DNA of 64,000 nt from Eriocheir sinensis (taxonomy: Eukaryota; Arthropoda; Malacostraca; Decapoda; Varunidae), in assembly GCF_024679095.1 (NCBI RefSeq), contig NC_066518.1, positions 10,048,583 through 10,112,582 on the forward strand, written 5' to 3'. A program made the translations under genes and the position numbers. This document shows, one piece after another, positions 1 through 22,599 of this stretch; position 1 is the stretch's first letter; each line of letters begins with the position of its first letter. The notes below the pieces were generated by a model that searched no databases, was not told where the DNA came from, and worked only from the letters and a program-made list of their open reading frames with translations.

Positions 1-1860
1 AAATGCAACCTACTATATAATATGATTCAGTTAATCGAAAAAGAAAAAGTATGCAATGGCTGATAAAAACAGATCCACTAAAATACCCTTTAATAGATAC
101 CCTTTGAATAGAAATGAGATCGGTGAGTTTCTGCCGTCTCCTCTACAAGACCCGCGGCAACCGATTATTTAAGAGTCCATTGGCACCGCGGGTTATTAGT
201 GCGTCGTCGTGACTCTAGTAATCCGACAGAAAAAATCCCGGTAGTTAAAAGTCAGCCAGTTTAAAGGAGAGAGATTAATGGACTCGCTGGGCACTTTCTT
301 CCGGCGCTGACGACAACGAAAAGATGTTCCCAAGTGGAGCACAGCAGCAGTAAAGCATCAAACGTTTTCATGAAGGTAATGCACTAAGGAATGAACACAA
401 ATGAATAAATAAAGATAAATAAACGTAATGCTATATATACAAACATCTAACGTTTTCTCTGGATTTGTGTGCATGTGTTTGAGTGTGCTTGTGCGTGTGC
501 GTGAATTGATCCAAATAAATGAATAAGTAATCAAATAAATAAATAACGAGATAAATGAATGTAATAATGTATACACATCTAAAATTCTCTGTGTTTGTGT
601 TTGCGTGTGCGTGTGCATGTGCGTGTGTGTGTGTGTGTGTGTGTGTGAGATGGGGAGGGATGGGGAGAGCCAGGGAAAGGGAAGGGCAGTCCACATGGAT
701 GAATCCTGAACACCCAGATGCAGCCTCTCCTCCCTGCTCCCCACACCGAGAGGCGGCTGATGGCAAGGCTTGCGGTGGGACCTGAACGCACGGCTCTCAC
801 AAGGATACCACAGAGTAAACAGACTGAAGTAGCTCTCGGTGGAGGGCGAGGAGGCGCTTGTGCGGGGAGGCGGATCCGTGCCCTCACCGCTATACCCGGT
901 GTTGGTGCGAACTTAAGCACGATCTTAAGTTTCCCCACTTGCGTAACTCCTTACTTGGGAGAAAACATGATACACACCTCGGAATGTGAGCAGGGAGATA
1001 AGCAGCTTGTGAATCTTCTGAGAGCTTTTACTGAAGGATGTTGACTAGTCTATTTGTTGGTGTAAAAAGAAAGTTAATGCGTTACTAATCTGTATTTCGG
1101 TAAGATGAACAAAATCAAACAGTCTCCCTAAATAGAAGGAAGGGTCAGCACGGTAAGAAGAGGAAGAGGCAGGATCGCGCAAGCAGGGTATCATTAGGTG
1201 ACGGCATAAAGAACTTCTTACAGGGGAGAAAAAAAGTAATACCTCTGACAAACAGGAACTCTGGCGTACAAGAGATGTTCCTTTGTCTGCCCCTCCCCAC
1301 CAGATGCGTCCAATACCCCTCCTCCAGCCATACCCTCCACACAAGAAGAACGCCTCTGGGTAAAAGGGGGGCAGGGTTGGGAGCCCCGAACAGTGTGCTG
1401 TGTGCCGTGGACAGGGCCATAAGTGGGCATCCGGCAGCTGAGGGCTGCTCGGGGCTAAGGCCGTGGACAAGGGCGGCACTGTTAGCCGACCTCCACCATC
1501 TTCATTATCCTCCCGGTTCCTTCCGCACCTGCCTGGCGCACGAGCAATGCCATGCACTTCTCCTGATGCCTTGAATGCCGCACCGCATGCGCTCAATGAC
1601 AAATTATCCACAGTACAGTGTCTTGCGCTTCTCGAGTCATCCAACACATGCGGGCAGAGGACGGCGCGGCACGAGAGGTGTTCCTGAGGGGCGGCAGCGA
1701 GGGACTTAGCGCCGTCAGGGAGGGAGGGAGGAGGCCCGGGAGTCGAATGGGTCCACAACAAAGTGCTGCTAATTCATAAAGAGAGTGTTATGGTGCTGAG
1801 ACTGCGCCCGGAGTAGCACTTCTCTGGCCTTCCAACGACTCGAGAGCTTGCACTGCCATG
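1..1860. other. Upstream region, no gene recognised
   Basis: This stretch precedes the CCBE1-like first exon. It has AT-rich DNA (1-600), a GT tract (about 620-648) and a GC-richer part (650-1760). Open frames occur on both strands, the longest 238 codons on the minus strand at 1045-1761, but none has recognisable domains or sensible splice context. It probably holds distal promoter sequence, though no specific element can be named. Confidence 0.5.
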
Positions 1861-1888
1861 ATCAGAGTACAGCTCTAAACGGTTTGTG

Positions 1889-1930
1889 AATCAGTGCCTG
1901 CAGACTGCCTCCCGGCCCGGACAAAGGACA
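1889..1930 (+). promoter_or_regulatory. Possible arthropod initiator for the CCBE1-like gene
   Basis: TCAGTG at 1891-1896 matches the arthropod Inr core TCAGT and lies 115 bp upstream of the start codon. A DPE-like GGACA at 1919-1923 is one base off the ideal +28 position if the A at 1893 is +1. No TATA box is seen about 30 bp upstream. The call is tentative because such short motifs occur by chance. Confidence 0.2.
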
Positions 1931-2005
1931 GGTGCAGGGCTGGAGCGGCCTGCGCGACGTTTTCATGTCGCTGTGACTCTCAACAGTACAAGACGCTCAG
2001 GAGGC

Positions 2006-12909
<10,904 letters not shown>

Positions 12910-13410
12910 TCTCCTTGCCAGTAGCTGCAGTAATTAAGAGTCGCCAGGGCTCAAAAAGTCCTTTTTCACACTACCTTTGCTTCTAGGAAATACCAGTAAC
13001 CGACCGTGTCTGGGTGTCTGTCCTCTCATTGACGTCATAGGATTTAATAGTATTGTTACGGTTTTGATATAATTACCATTATTATAAATGTCATTTAAAA
13101 TTATTATTAATTATGACTATCATAATGGACTTAAGACTTGTCACTCCAATATCTGCCACTATTACCACCTGACAACTATTCTCATTATAATTAGTTATTA
13201 CTTGTTTTGAACATTATATATATAACGACTGCTTCATCACCTCTAAGTAATAGTGCTTTTCAAAGTGTAAATGGGATCTTCGGGAACAACGTTAAAACCT
13301 AGATTTGTGTAAAAAAAAAACTTCACCTGGCGGTGTTCGTCGTGTTCAGCGTCAACGGCTGTGCTTAAAAAAGATGTTGACTGCTGTAAATAAAAGTTAT
13401 ATATCAGATA
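12910..13410 (+). other. CCBE1: CCBE1 3' UTR with poly(A) signal
   Basis: AT-rich sequence follows the stop codon. AATAAA at 13389-13394 (within TGTAAATAAAAG) is the first canonical signal, so cleavage is expected near 13,405-13,420. Confidence 0.65.
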
Positions 13411-14060
13411 TCTAGTGTTAACCTTGGTGTATCTAGCAACTTTTACATATAATTCAAAGTAATATTTTAGGAATAAGTCTCCTTACACCGCTTTCCCTAT
13501 ATATGCACGCAGCAGGGAAGAGTAGTCTTGTCAGCCCGACGAGACACTTCCACACGGCGAAGAGAATGCGTGCGGCACGAAGGATGGAGGACGTTGGGAG
13601 GGTGTAGCAACGCGTGCTCGCAAAAACGTGGGTGTGTTATGTTCACAACTAGTGAAAGTTTGAAATTTTCCGTACTCTGGTCACGGCTGTATTCCGGTAT
13701 TCACTGGTCTTTACAACAAATTCGTTTTAATTATACCGTCTTTACAACAAAATCTTTAACTATACCCCAATTAAGGCTGCATTTTTAAGCTCAAATTAAA
13801 AAAAAAAATTTAAACAAAAATTATTAAGTCAACTCCCTGATCACGGCTGGGCAGATTTAAACGCCGAAGCAAAGGAAGCAAATATGTCAACATTTAGAGT
13901 TAGCCTTTCACAAGATTGGACCATGAATAGTTAATTTTATTAAGTTGGACATCATGGCTCCTATGAATTTCAGATGGACATCATGGCTCATCATGGCTCC
14001 TATGAATTTCAGAACAATATCTACGGGGAAACTAGTCAAAGCATGGAATTACAAAAAAAA
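13411..14060. other. Intergenic spacer between CCBE1 and the repeat array
   Basis: No gene is recognised. A local tandem duplication (13,950-14,013) repeats GGACATCATGGCTCCTATGA followed by ATTTCAG. Confidence 0.5.
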
Positions 14061-14126
14061 ACTTTATTAATTCATTTTACAAATGCACTCCTGGAAGTTC
14101 TGGATAATCTTGTGAACCTTTTCCAT

Positions 14127-14194
14127 TTAAATCAGAGACAACCTCCACCGCAAGTATTGGTACCAGGTCCAGTCAGTAGAGCGATTGGTCGAAC
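14127..14194 (-). CDS. Candidate terminal exon of an unknown minus-strand gene
   Basis: An acceptor TATTATCTTACAG precedes 14194. In the phase of the upstream candidate exon it reads STNRSTDWTWYQYLRWRLSL and Ile, then TAA at 14127-14129. A minus-strand AATAAA lies at 14063-14068, about 60 nt on. No homology is recognised. It is listed because acceptor, stop and poly(A) signal line up; it may be a decayed copy. Confidence 0.3.
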
Positions 14195-14228
14195 CTGTAA
14201 GATAATACGCATCAGTTTTTGGGAAACT

Positions 14229-14768
14229 GGTGAACTCCACGATCCATTAGTGTCTGCACTAGCTCCTCTACCAATGCCAGACATTACGCCCGCAGTGAAG
14301 GTTTATATCACTTCACCGAGAATTTATGGGGGGGAGAAAATGCTTAATAGTAACAAACTAAAATTAGGTTATTGAACTTATGGAACTAAGTATGTATTTA
14401 GGATCAATTTCAGATCATTTAAGTGTAAACCATATGCCTCTGAAACCTTAAAACTAAGCCCGGACTAAACTAAGCCTTATCCTGATCTTAAAAGTAAACC
14501 TTACCAGCCTGGCAACACCTTCCTGCAGGTGGAGGCAAGCCCCTAGCAACAGCGAACGGTGACCGGCTCATCTAGCCACCGGTGGGGAAACCTGTACAAC
14601 GTGCCTCGCCAATTAAGGCGATCCGGGCACGATAGTAGCTAAAGCTATGGAATGCATTTTATAAATAAGTGTAATATCAAGTATGCACTGCGGCGTCACT
14701 CTCTCCGATGTCAAACCGACTCAATCACAAGGAATAATGTAAAACACTGATGGACCGTGGAACTCACC
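14229..14768 (-). other. Intron-like repeat copy 1 with complementary ends
   Basis: On the minus strand the donor-side arm GGTGAGTTCCACGGTCC (14,752-14,768) and acceptor-side arm GGATCGTGGAGTTCACC (14,229-14,245) form a 17-bp RNA stem with three G.U pairs. Both arms carry the CACGG/CGTGG variant where other copies have CAGGG/CCCTG, a matched double change. The acceptor is 32 nt past the 3' arm. Confidence 0.6.
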
Positions 14769-14965
14769 AGAGTAATAAGGGCGGCGGCGGTCTTTCAGAG
14801 TCGTGCGTGCTGCGATGAAATACCAGGACCAAAAGAGGGATTGGACGAAGTGGCGGGAAATAGCTTCAGAAAGTGATGGTTCGGGTTTACCATAAAGGGA
14901 GCGGTACAGTTGTAGTATAAACTTCTGTGCGTAGTATGCTGCGAAGTCAGTAGCTGGAGACAAAC
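14768..14965 (-). CDS. Candidate internal exon of an unknown minus-strand gene
   Basis: 198 nt bounded by TATTTACAG (acceptor, 14,966-14,968) and GTGAGT (donor, 14,767-14,762), phase 1 on both sides. It is open throughout: LSPATDFAAYYAQKFILQLY, later SRHFVQSLFWSWYFIAA, ending RRRPYYSG. It resembles no family I recognise. It joins in frame to both neighbouring candidate exons. Confidence 0.35.
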
Positions 14966-15000
14966 CTGTAAATATACAAGCCCTCAGTATTTGGGTAACT

Positions 15001-15778
15001 GGTGAGCTCCAGGGTCAATGTTTACCACAGTCAAGGTGCCTGGAGAGTTCTTATATCTTGCCTTGGGAGGTATAGTTATATCTTGCCTTGGGAGGTATAT
15101 GATCAGTGGCGGCCATTTGAGTCACCAATGGGAAGTCAAAGCCATCAAGGTATAAACTAGAATAAGAACACAGGATGACGAAAACAACCGACTGGCGGAC
15201 ACCACAAACTTAAAACTTAAGCTGTCAAGCGTCTTAATCTAATAAGCCTTAGTCTAGTAAACTTGGGTAAAGGAGGAAACAACCGACTGGCGGACACCAC
15301 AAACTTAAAACTTAAGCTGTCAAGCGTCTTAATCTAATAAGCCTTAGTCTAGTAAACTTGGGTAAAGGAGGTAATTAACCAAGTTTCAATCTTTTAAGTA
15401 TTTAGTATCTTAACCTAACCATCCTTAATCTAATAAACTGTATCCGTGATTCCATGTCGTTCTTGCGTTAATAATAGTACAAAGTATCCTTAACCTAATG
15501 AACCATAAATGGATCAAAGAAATTGAACCATAAATGGATCAAAGAAATTATCTTGCAGCGCCTTAACTAGGCTAAATATTCCTGTGAACCAATGCCCATC
15601 AAGGCCACAACAAAACTTAAAATAATGTACCTTAAATATATCTTAAAAATTAACTAACATTTAGAGCTGATGTACGCTATGTGCCTTATTATATTTAACC
15701 CTCTACAGATTTAGCAACTCCAACAACAGGCAACACGATCACTAGTACGACAAACACCCGTTGTCCCTGGAGCTCACC
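15001..15778 (-). other. Intron-like repeat copy 2 with complementary ends
   Basis: The arms at 15,001-15,014 and 15,765-15,778 are perfect 14-base complements (GGTGAGCTCCAGGG). Inside is a 96-bp tandem duplication at about 15,180-15,371 (unit beginning GGAAACAACCGACTGGCGGA). The acceptor is 32 nt past the arm. Confidence 0.6.
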
Positions 15779-15928
15779 CGAAACCGTGGCGCTGAGGTGA
15801 CTTCCTTTGGTCGTGCTCCGCGTTGGTATGGGTGAAAAGCGCGAGCTATCCGCCGAGCAAACCTTTCCTTTGAATGCTCCGAGGCTCACGTCGAGACCCC
15901 GCGGTGGGGAGCGAGAGCTCCAGAATGG
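15778..15928 (-). CDS. Candidate exon, conserved 'module D' of the array
   Basis: It lies between an AGAACAG acceptor-like site and the GTGAGC donor at 15777. The minus strand is open as PRGLDVSLGAFKGKVCSADS...HLSATVSG, phase 0 in and 1 out, and joins in frame to the exon at 14,768-14,965. The same block recurs near 19.65, 25.4, 30.45, 37.0, 45.6, 50.4 and 55.35 kb. In some copies stops or frame changes interrupt it, so protein coding is uncertain and a non-coding RNA exon is equally possible. Confidence 0.3.
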
Positions 15929-15969
15929 CTGTTCTTAATGGAGAGGCATCAATTATATTTGTCATCATG

Positions 15970-16004
15970 CCTTATTATTTTTATTTTTATTACTATTATT
16001 ATTA

Positions 16005-16035
<31 letters not shown>

Positions 16036-16274
16036 AATTATTATTGTAGTAGTAGTAGTAGTAGTAGTAATAGTAGTAATAGTAATAATAGTAGTAGTAG
16101 TAGTAGTGGTGGTGGTGGTGGTGGTGATAGTAGTAGTAGTAGTAGTAGTAGTAGTCGTTGGGGTAGTAGTAGTGGTGGTAGTAGTAGAAGCAGTAGAAGC
16201 AGTATCAATTACCGGTGTCATCTCAGAAACACAATATGAGAGGAAGCCATTCAAGGAAAGACTAATGAAAATAA

Positions 16275-16339
<65 letters not shown>

Positions 16340-16340
16340 T
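15970..16340. repeat. TTA/TAG and TAA trinucleotide tracts
   Basis: A TTA tract (15,980-16,042), a TAG/TGG tract (16,045-16,205), a 60-bp spacer, then ACT/AAT tracts (16,275-16,340). The spacer (ATGAGAGGAAGCCATTCAAGG) recurs after the same tract in other array copies. Confidence 0.9.
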
Positions 16341-16344
16341 AAAA

Positions 16345-17800
16345 AATAAAATATCTTAAAGTAACAAGAATCTCTCGCACAAATTATCTCCCTTAAGAGG
16401 TGTGAGGCTTAGTGGTGTAACGTACAACCCTATAGTCAGATACAGGCAGCTATGAAGTCCTTTTGGGTGAGGCACACGGAAAATTCCCTCGCCATGCACA
16501 GCCCTGCCAAACCTATTCTTCATTATCGGATTAGTTTAAAACGTACTTGTTCACATTGTAAATAAGCTCTTTTTCTCGATTGTGAAGCATGCGAAAGAGT
16601 CGGAGTAGGTGCCATCGCGGGAGGAAGTGATGCAGTGTTATTGACCACTGTCTACTGATGATATCGGAGAACAGTGCTGTCACGTGTAATGGAATTTATA
16701 CGAGTACAATGCATTCGCTAATACCAACCCTAAAAACGACACATTCATAGATCTGCACAGTATGTTTGATATATACAGAATACACAACTTCAAACAGTAA
16801 ATAGCTGAGATGAGACAGACACAGACAGACAAGTGAATGACGAGACATAACTGGGGGCAAAAGTCGGGTGCTGTGACTTTTATCTTGGTCTCGTACAAGT
16901 CCTTCGTCCCATCGCTCGCATCATTATAGTCATTATATCCAGAGCGGCTTCATTTGCTTGTTCTAGTCTTACCTATAGTCATTATATCCAGAGCGGCTTC
17001 ATTTGCTTGTTCTAGTCTTACCGTGGTAGGAGTGTCTTTTCGTGGTAGGAGTATCATTGACAGCAGCAGCAACGGTAATAACTAAAAATAGGATGAATGC
17101 ATGTAATCAATACAACCACAGCATTATGTAACTTATTACTACGACGGCAAAATCTACCACATACTGCCACCACAATCAATCCTGCCCGGCTCGTCCACTA
17201 ACGTCGGCACTGCTGTTACTTTAAGCGAGCCGCGTCACAACCCTTTTCCGTTCCTCTGATCCTAAAAGCACCATCGATGTCCATCTGTAGCATTGGCTTT
17301 TCGACCTTAGAAGATTTTTATTGTAAATGCTCTGCGATAGGTTTAGGACATTTAGATTTCTCACTTTCTTCTCCACACATACCGTTGTCACCCGTTTTCA
17401 TTAGCTAATTAAGCTTCCACTCCAGGTGCTGTAAATTTTTATTCCTTAAGTCAACTGTCACCTAAACATTCAAATGTGTTATTGTTAAAATTGAATGCAT
17501 GCAATACATAAACATTTAAGGATCAACAACATTTAAGGATCAATAACATACTACGGCAAATTCGTACATGTACTTCACAAAAGTTTGACACAAAACTCAC
17601 ATTGGAAACAAGTATTGCAGTTTGGGAGTAAAGTCAAACAAAGAGGAGACACTTTGGTTTAATTTTAAAAAATTACTAGAACTTCATGCGAGAACCAGGT
17701 CAATTGCAACCCGAACCTATTGCAAGTTAACAAAACATTGCCGATACAGTTGATCTCCGTGTTAATTGGCGAGCGTAGTCACTTTCCAGCAATCCTGTTT
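16345..17800. other. Array spacer, no gene recognised
   Basis: It includes a 50-bp tandem duplication (16,928-17,023, TAGTCATTATATCCAGAGCG) and blocks shared with later copies (AAGAGGTGTRAGGCTTWGTG; CGTCCCATCRCTCGCAT). No splice-bounded open frames were noticed. Confidence 0.5.
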
Positions 17801-17834
17801 AGAAAGATAAAAGGCTCTCAGTGTTTGGGTAACT

Positions 17835-18693
17835 GGTGAGCTCCAGGGTTTGATAAAGTCAGCCTTTGTCACAGCATCTGGTGACAATTTCAGGCAACTG
17901 GTGAGCTCCAGGCTTTGATAATTTTAGCCTTTATCACAGCACCTGGTGACGCTAAGAAGACACTGGAGACTACGTAAGCCACCAAAGTGAAACAGGCATA
18001 TAGGTGAAACTTAATAAGAAGATCATGGAGAACCTTCATTGTTTCCTAACAAACCCGGATAATCTTGAAATTGTTTAATAACCAACCTGAAGGCTAAAGG
18101 ACAAGTCAAATGTATGGTCAAATGACAAAAGTCAAATACCCAGCTTAAACACTACAATAGTGCCCTAAATAAAGCAAATGGACAAGTAAAATGTATGGTA
18201 AAAGGACAGTCAAATACCCATCTTAAATTCTACAATAGTTCCCTAAATAAAGGTTAATGGACAATAGCCAAACTTATGGTCCAAGGACCATAGTCAAATA
18301 TCTTAAATTCTAGTAAAATATCCATCTTAAAATTCTAAGAGTTAAATTTCAATAAGAGTTTGGAATCTTGACTGTGTTGAAGTTTAGACCTCCCGATCAA
18401 AAACTGAAAATCTGGCTTAATATCTAGTGAAGACAAAAATAAATCTTAAAACTACAAGCGTGTAACCGATGCAATCCGATTAAGCTAAAAAAAACTAGCT
18501 TAATATCTAGTAAATACAATAATAAATCTTTAAAACTACAAGCGTGTAACTGAGCCACATCCAAGTATTGAAAAAATAAACAAACCTTAACCTACTACAG
18601 ATTTAGCAACACTGAACACCAAGGATCCTGCATACATGAGCCCATCTGAGGTTATATCTTTCAACAAAACACTCGTGAACCCTGAAGCTCACC
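17835..18693 (-). other. Intron-like repeat copy 3 with complementary ends
   Basis: The acceptor-side arm is duplicated in tandem (17,835-17,848 and 17,900-17,912). The donor-side arm (18,680-18,693) reads GGTGAGCTTCAGGG on the minus strand. Its C-to-T change keeps pairing as a U.G wobble. Confidence 0.55.
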
Positions 18694-18816
18694 CAATGGA
18701 GCGCAGAGTTAATCCAGGTGTTCACCGTCGGCAGTCTGACAAATCTAAGGAACCGTCGGCAGTCTGACAAACCTGTAAGGAACGAAATAAAAATGGCCGT
18801 CAGTTACAATTAAACT

Positions 18817-19561
18817 GGTGAGCTCCAGGGAGAGTATGTCTGCCACTGACAAGGCGCCCGGTGAGTAGCTAAGAATATTTTTGGTGAGCAGCATGAACAT
18901 AAATTATGAGATCAGTGGCGGCCATCTGAACCACCAAGGTGAAAAAGCTACCAAGGTGAAACGTGGACACTACCTAGAGGCCATCTGGATCACCAAGGTG
19001 AAGCCGGACAAATCACATTGGTGGAACGTGGTCACAGCCAGTCTAAATTAATAAAGCTATTAGACATTTAGTATTAAAATTTAAGCTTATTGTATAGTCT
19101 TACGTTATGATCTAAACTAAAACCAATGACAAAATTAACCTAAAGGACGAAGACAACCACATTTACTAAAATTAGTTTATAAGCTAGGATCCTAAATTTA
19201 ATCTATTTTAATTTTCAACAAGAGACAAGGCCCAACATTTAAGACAAGGACAGTTGACATTTACTAAACTATCAGCCGGGTATTGGACCTTAACAGTCTG
19301 GTGACCCTTTCCAACATGAAGGCAAGCCTCCAGCAGGACCTGGAGTGACCGACTGATCTAATCACTGGTATTGGAATCCAGGGCATGCCGTACCTAATGA
19401 AGGTTCACGGTCAAGATCTTAAATATATTCAGACTTAAAACAACTTTGTACTGCAGGTTTAGTAACTACCATCACCAGGCAGCCTACCAACTCCCCAAAC
19501 CTCTGCGATGTTAAACACTTAAACCACATACACTACATACACTCAAACCCTGGAGCTCACC
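18817..19561 (-). other. Intron-like repeat copy 4 with complementary ends
   Basis: Arms at 18,817-18,830 and 19,548-19,561 are perfect complements. Between them lie a block with repeated GGCCATCTGRATCACCAAGG units (18,912-18,995) and an AT-rich block ending GGCAAGCCTCCAGCAGGACC (19,321-19,340). The acceptor-like TTCGTTCCTTACAG lies 41 nt past the arm. Confidence 0.6.
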
Positions 19562-19740
19562 CGATGCTGAGGCGCCAAGGTAACCTTCCTCTGGTCGTGC
19601 CCTGCGTTGGTGTGAGAAGAAATTGCGAGCCATCAGCAGAGCAAACCTTTCCCTTGAATGCTCCGAGGCTCACGTCCAGACCCCACGGTGTGGAGCGAGC
19701 ACCGAAGAGCGGCTGTTCAGTATTTGGATTGTCAAGACGG
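19562..19740 (-). repeat. Module D copy at 19.6 kb
   Basis: The minus strand is open as EQPLFGARSTPWGLDVSLGA, FKGKVCSADGSQFLLTPTQG, TTRGRLPWRLSIG. It is highly similar to the block at 15,778-15,928 but leaves a different phase at the donor, consistent with an indel and decay, or with a non-coding role. Confidence 0.5.
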
Positions 19741-19804
19741 TAGTGCAGTGATATATAATGTCTGCTGTTAAGGCAAGGGTAGAAATCTTTTCTATTATTC
19801 ATCA

Positions 19805-20090
<286 letters not shown>

Positions 20091-20174
20091 ATTAAATGTA
20101 TCAATTGCCGTCGTCATCTCGGAATGAAAATGAGAGGAAGCCATGCAAGGAAATCAATCACTCAATCAATGACG

Positions 20175-20600
20175 GCAGTATGCATGCAGTATGCATCTCA
20201 CGTGTGGGGGGGATCCACTCAAACAGCTCTGTTGGACAGAGTGGAGTAAGGCTCTTCGTCTCATCAACTCTCCTTCTCTTACTGATAGTCTTTTACCTCT
20301 TAAATTCCGCCGCCATGTTGCCTCTATCTTCTATCGATATTTTCACGCTGACTGTTCTTCTGAACTTGCTAACTGCATGCCTCCCCCACTCCCGCGGCCT
20401 CGTCGCACACGACTTTCTACTCAAGCTCATCCCTTTACTGTCCAAATCCTTTACGTACGAGTTAACCAGCATTTTCACTCTTTCATCCCTCACGCTGGTA
20501 AACTTTGGAACAATCTTCCTTCATCTATATTTCGTCCTGTCTACGACTTTAACTCTTTCAAGAGGAGGGTATCAGGACACCTCTCCTCCCGAAATTGACC
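20175..20600 (+). mobile_element. 3' fragment of the decapod non-LTR retrotransposon
   Basis: It encodes the C-terminal part of the same polyprotein as the elements at 32-34 kb and 40.5-42.9 kb: ALRLINSPSLTDSLLPLKFR, FYRYFHADCSSELANCMPPP, SFIPHAGKLWNNLPSS and FNSFKRRVSGHLSS. It is 5'-truncated and oppositely oriented to those copies. Confidence 0.85.
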
Positions 20601-21180
20601 TATCTTCTGTAAGCAACAGAAGCGCCGAAGTCTTCCTCAAACTATATTTAGCATTAGTTAGACCTCGTCTTGATTATGCGGTTCAGTTCTGGTCACCTTA
20701 CTATAGAATGACTATAAAAATGTTAGAATCGGTGCAGAGGAGGATGACTAAGATGATTCAGGGGTTAAGAAACTTACCATACGAGGAAAGACTCACAGTT
20801 AAACTTGCATTCTCTAGAAAGGCGAAGGGTGCGTAGAGACATGATCGAGGTTTATAAATGGATGAAGGGCTTTAATAAGGGGGATATTGATAAGGTTTTG
20901 TTGGTGAGAGAATCGGGTAGGACACGTAGTAATGGGTTTAAACTGGATAAATTCAGATTCAACAGGGACATAGGAAAAAATTGGTTTACTAACAGTGTGG
21001 TGGATGAGTGGAATAGGCTAAGCAGTCATGTGGTGAGTGCCAATACAATTGTCACATTAAAAAATAGATTACATAAATTCATTGACAGTGATATTAGGTG
21101 GGGTTAGATTCACGGGAGCTTAAGTTCAAAGGAGCTGCCTTGTACAGGCCTACCGGCCTCTTGCAGACTCTGTGAGGGCA
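20601..21180 (+). mobile_element. CR1-like LINE, C-terminal RT end and 3' UTR
   Basis: It encodes LYLALVRPRLDYAVQFWSPY, ESVQRRMTKMIQGLRNLPYE, then after a +1-type frame change near 20,815 ERRRVRRDMIEVYKWMKGFN and KNWFTNSVVDEWNRLSSHVV. This is the thumb and C-terminal region typical of CR1-type reverse transcriptases. It is truncated at the 5' end. The 3' UTR (GGAGCTGCCTTGTACAGGCC) recurs at 56,390. Confidence 0.8.
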
Positions 21181-21499
21181 ACTACCATCTGAGTGGCGAA
21201 CGACCGGGGCACTCTTGGTGCTTGTTCGCCATGAAGCCTTTCAACTACCGAGGCGCAGCGAACCACCTGCTACACTCCATCTGCCCGTTCGCATCATGCC
21301 GTTCGACGCCGCGAACAACTACCGAGGCTTCTCAGCCCGCTGTGGGAGGCGACTTGGTGGGCGCCAGCGCCTTCCTCGTCAAACAGCAGCCGGGCCTCGC
21401 TCTGAACCCTTGATTCTACTCCGGCTCCAGTTTGCTCTCACTCGGGATTACGTTGAGCCGTGGGCCGTTTTTGGGTGCCTTACTTCTCTCCTCTTCACG

Positions 21500-21690
21500 C
21501 TTGGACTCCCGTTACTGCTGTGAACCTGACACCGCTGCTCCTAAGCCTCCCTCAGTTACTGCCGTGAACCTGACGCTTTTGCTCCTAAGCCTCCCTCAGT
21601 TACTGCCGTGAACCTGACGCCCCTGCTCCTAAGCCTCCCTCGGTTACTGCCGTGAACCTGACGCCCCTTCTCCTGCGCCTCCTACGTGTA
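21500..21690. repeat. 44-bp tandem repeat, about 4 copies
   Basis: Unit GTTACTGCCGTGAACCTGAC followed by GCCCCTGCTCCTAAGCCTCC and CTCA, repeated nearly exactly. Confidence 0.85.
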
Positions 21691-21887
21691 CACCACTTCA
21701 AGGAAGCTGTGCTATTTCTTCATTGCCACTCGGTGGACTGGAGGCCCAGAAGAGGAAGAAGCCGTGCAAAGGATCTCTGTCCAGCGTGCTTAAGCCTTGT
21801 TGGAAGAGTTTTGGAAAGTTTTGTGAGGCTGTGGATTTTCAAATTTATTTAAAAGTAAATTTGTGTAATCATTTATCTTGTTTATCC

Positions 21888-22004
21888 CCTTCCGATTACA
21901 GCACCGTTGTTTATCCGATTACAGCACCGTTGTTTATCAGATTACAGCACTGTTGTTTATCCGATTACAGCACCGTTGTTTATCCCTTTCCGGTTACAGC
22001 ACCC
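21888..22004. repeat. 23-bp tandem repeat, 5 copies
   Basis: Unit CCGATTACAGCACCGTTGTT plus TAT, with one-base variants. Confidence 0.9.
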
Positions 22005-22233
22005 AACTCGGGAGCCATCAGACTCCCACAAAGGTTCCCGTTATGTTTTTGATTTCTGTAGGAGCAGTGAGTAGCGGGATCTTTTTTTTCATAGTTTCCT
22101 GGAACAGTTTCCTTTACTGTAAAACATAAAAATACGCCGGGGGAGCGTCGCCTTCCCCATCCTAGCAAGAAAAACTTTTGTATGCAGGCCCATTCAAAGA
22201 ATGAAAAAAAAAAATGAAAAAAAATGCTTAAAG

Positions 22234-22375
22234 CAACGACTCTCTCGCCCAGTTTGTTTTCCTTCGTGAAGAGGTGTAATGTGTATTAAAGATAGATAAG
22301 TCAACGACTCTCTCGCCCAGTTTGTTTTCCTTCCTTCGTGAAGAGGTGTAATGTGTATTAAAGATAGATAAGTAA
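22234..22375. repeat. Tandem duplication of about 68 bp
   Basis: CAACGACTCTCTCGCCCAGT through AAGAGGTGTAATGTGTATTA appears twice in succession. Confidence 0.85.
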
Positions 22376-22404
22376 GACTGTATGGAGGCTAAGGGGCGGC
22401 GTTT

Positions 22405-22560
22405 TACACCAGTAAGATGGCGCCACTATAAAACACTCGCCTGCGCCAGAACGGGCTGGGCCGACCATCAGGCCCCACTTGGAAGAAGCCTTGGGCCGAC
22501 CATCAGGCCCCACCGGGAAGATGCCTACCGGCGGAATAGGCAACTTAAAAAAAAAAAAAA
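22405..22560. repeat. Dispersed repeat fragment (GGCGCCACTATAAA type)
   Basis: GGCGCCACTATAAAACACTC, then GGGCCGACCATCAGGCCCCA twice. A related fragment is at 52,561-52,610. It ends in an A-run, as a retroposed sequence would. Confidence 0.5.
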
Positions 22561-22599
22561 GTACCTCTATTCCGCAGTCTCGGTAGGGAGTGTTGTGGC

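Noticed and set aside
1045..1761. 238-codon minus-strand open frame upstream of CCBE1
   Set aside because: No domain, low-complexity stretches, no supporting splice or poly(A) context, and it lies in a GC-richer region where long chance frames are common.
13974..14375. 133-codon plus-strand frame
   Set aside because: It overlaps the arm and acceptor of an array copy, which is organised on the minus strand; the frame is a by-product.
15938..16380. Poly-Ile/Val/Ser/Thr frames near trinucleotide tracts
   Set aside because: Products of TTA/TAG repeats; the same artefact occurs at 19.8, 25.6, 52.2 and 57.9 kb.
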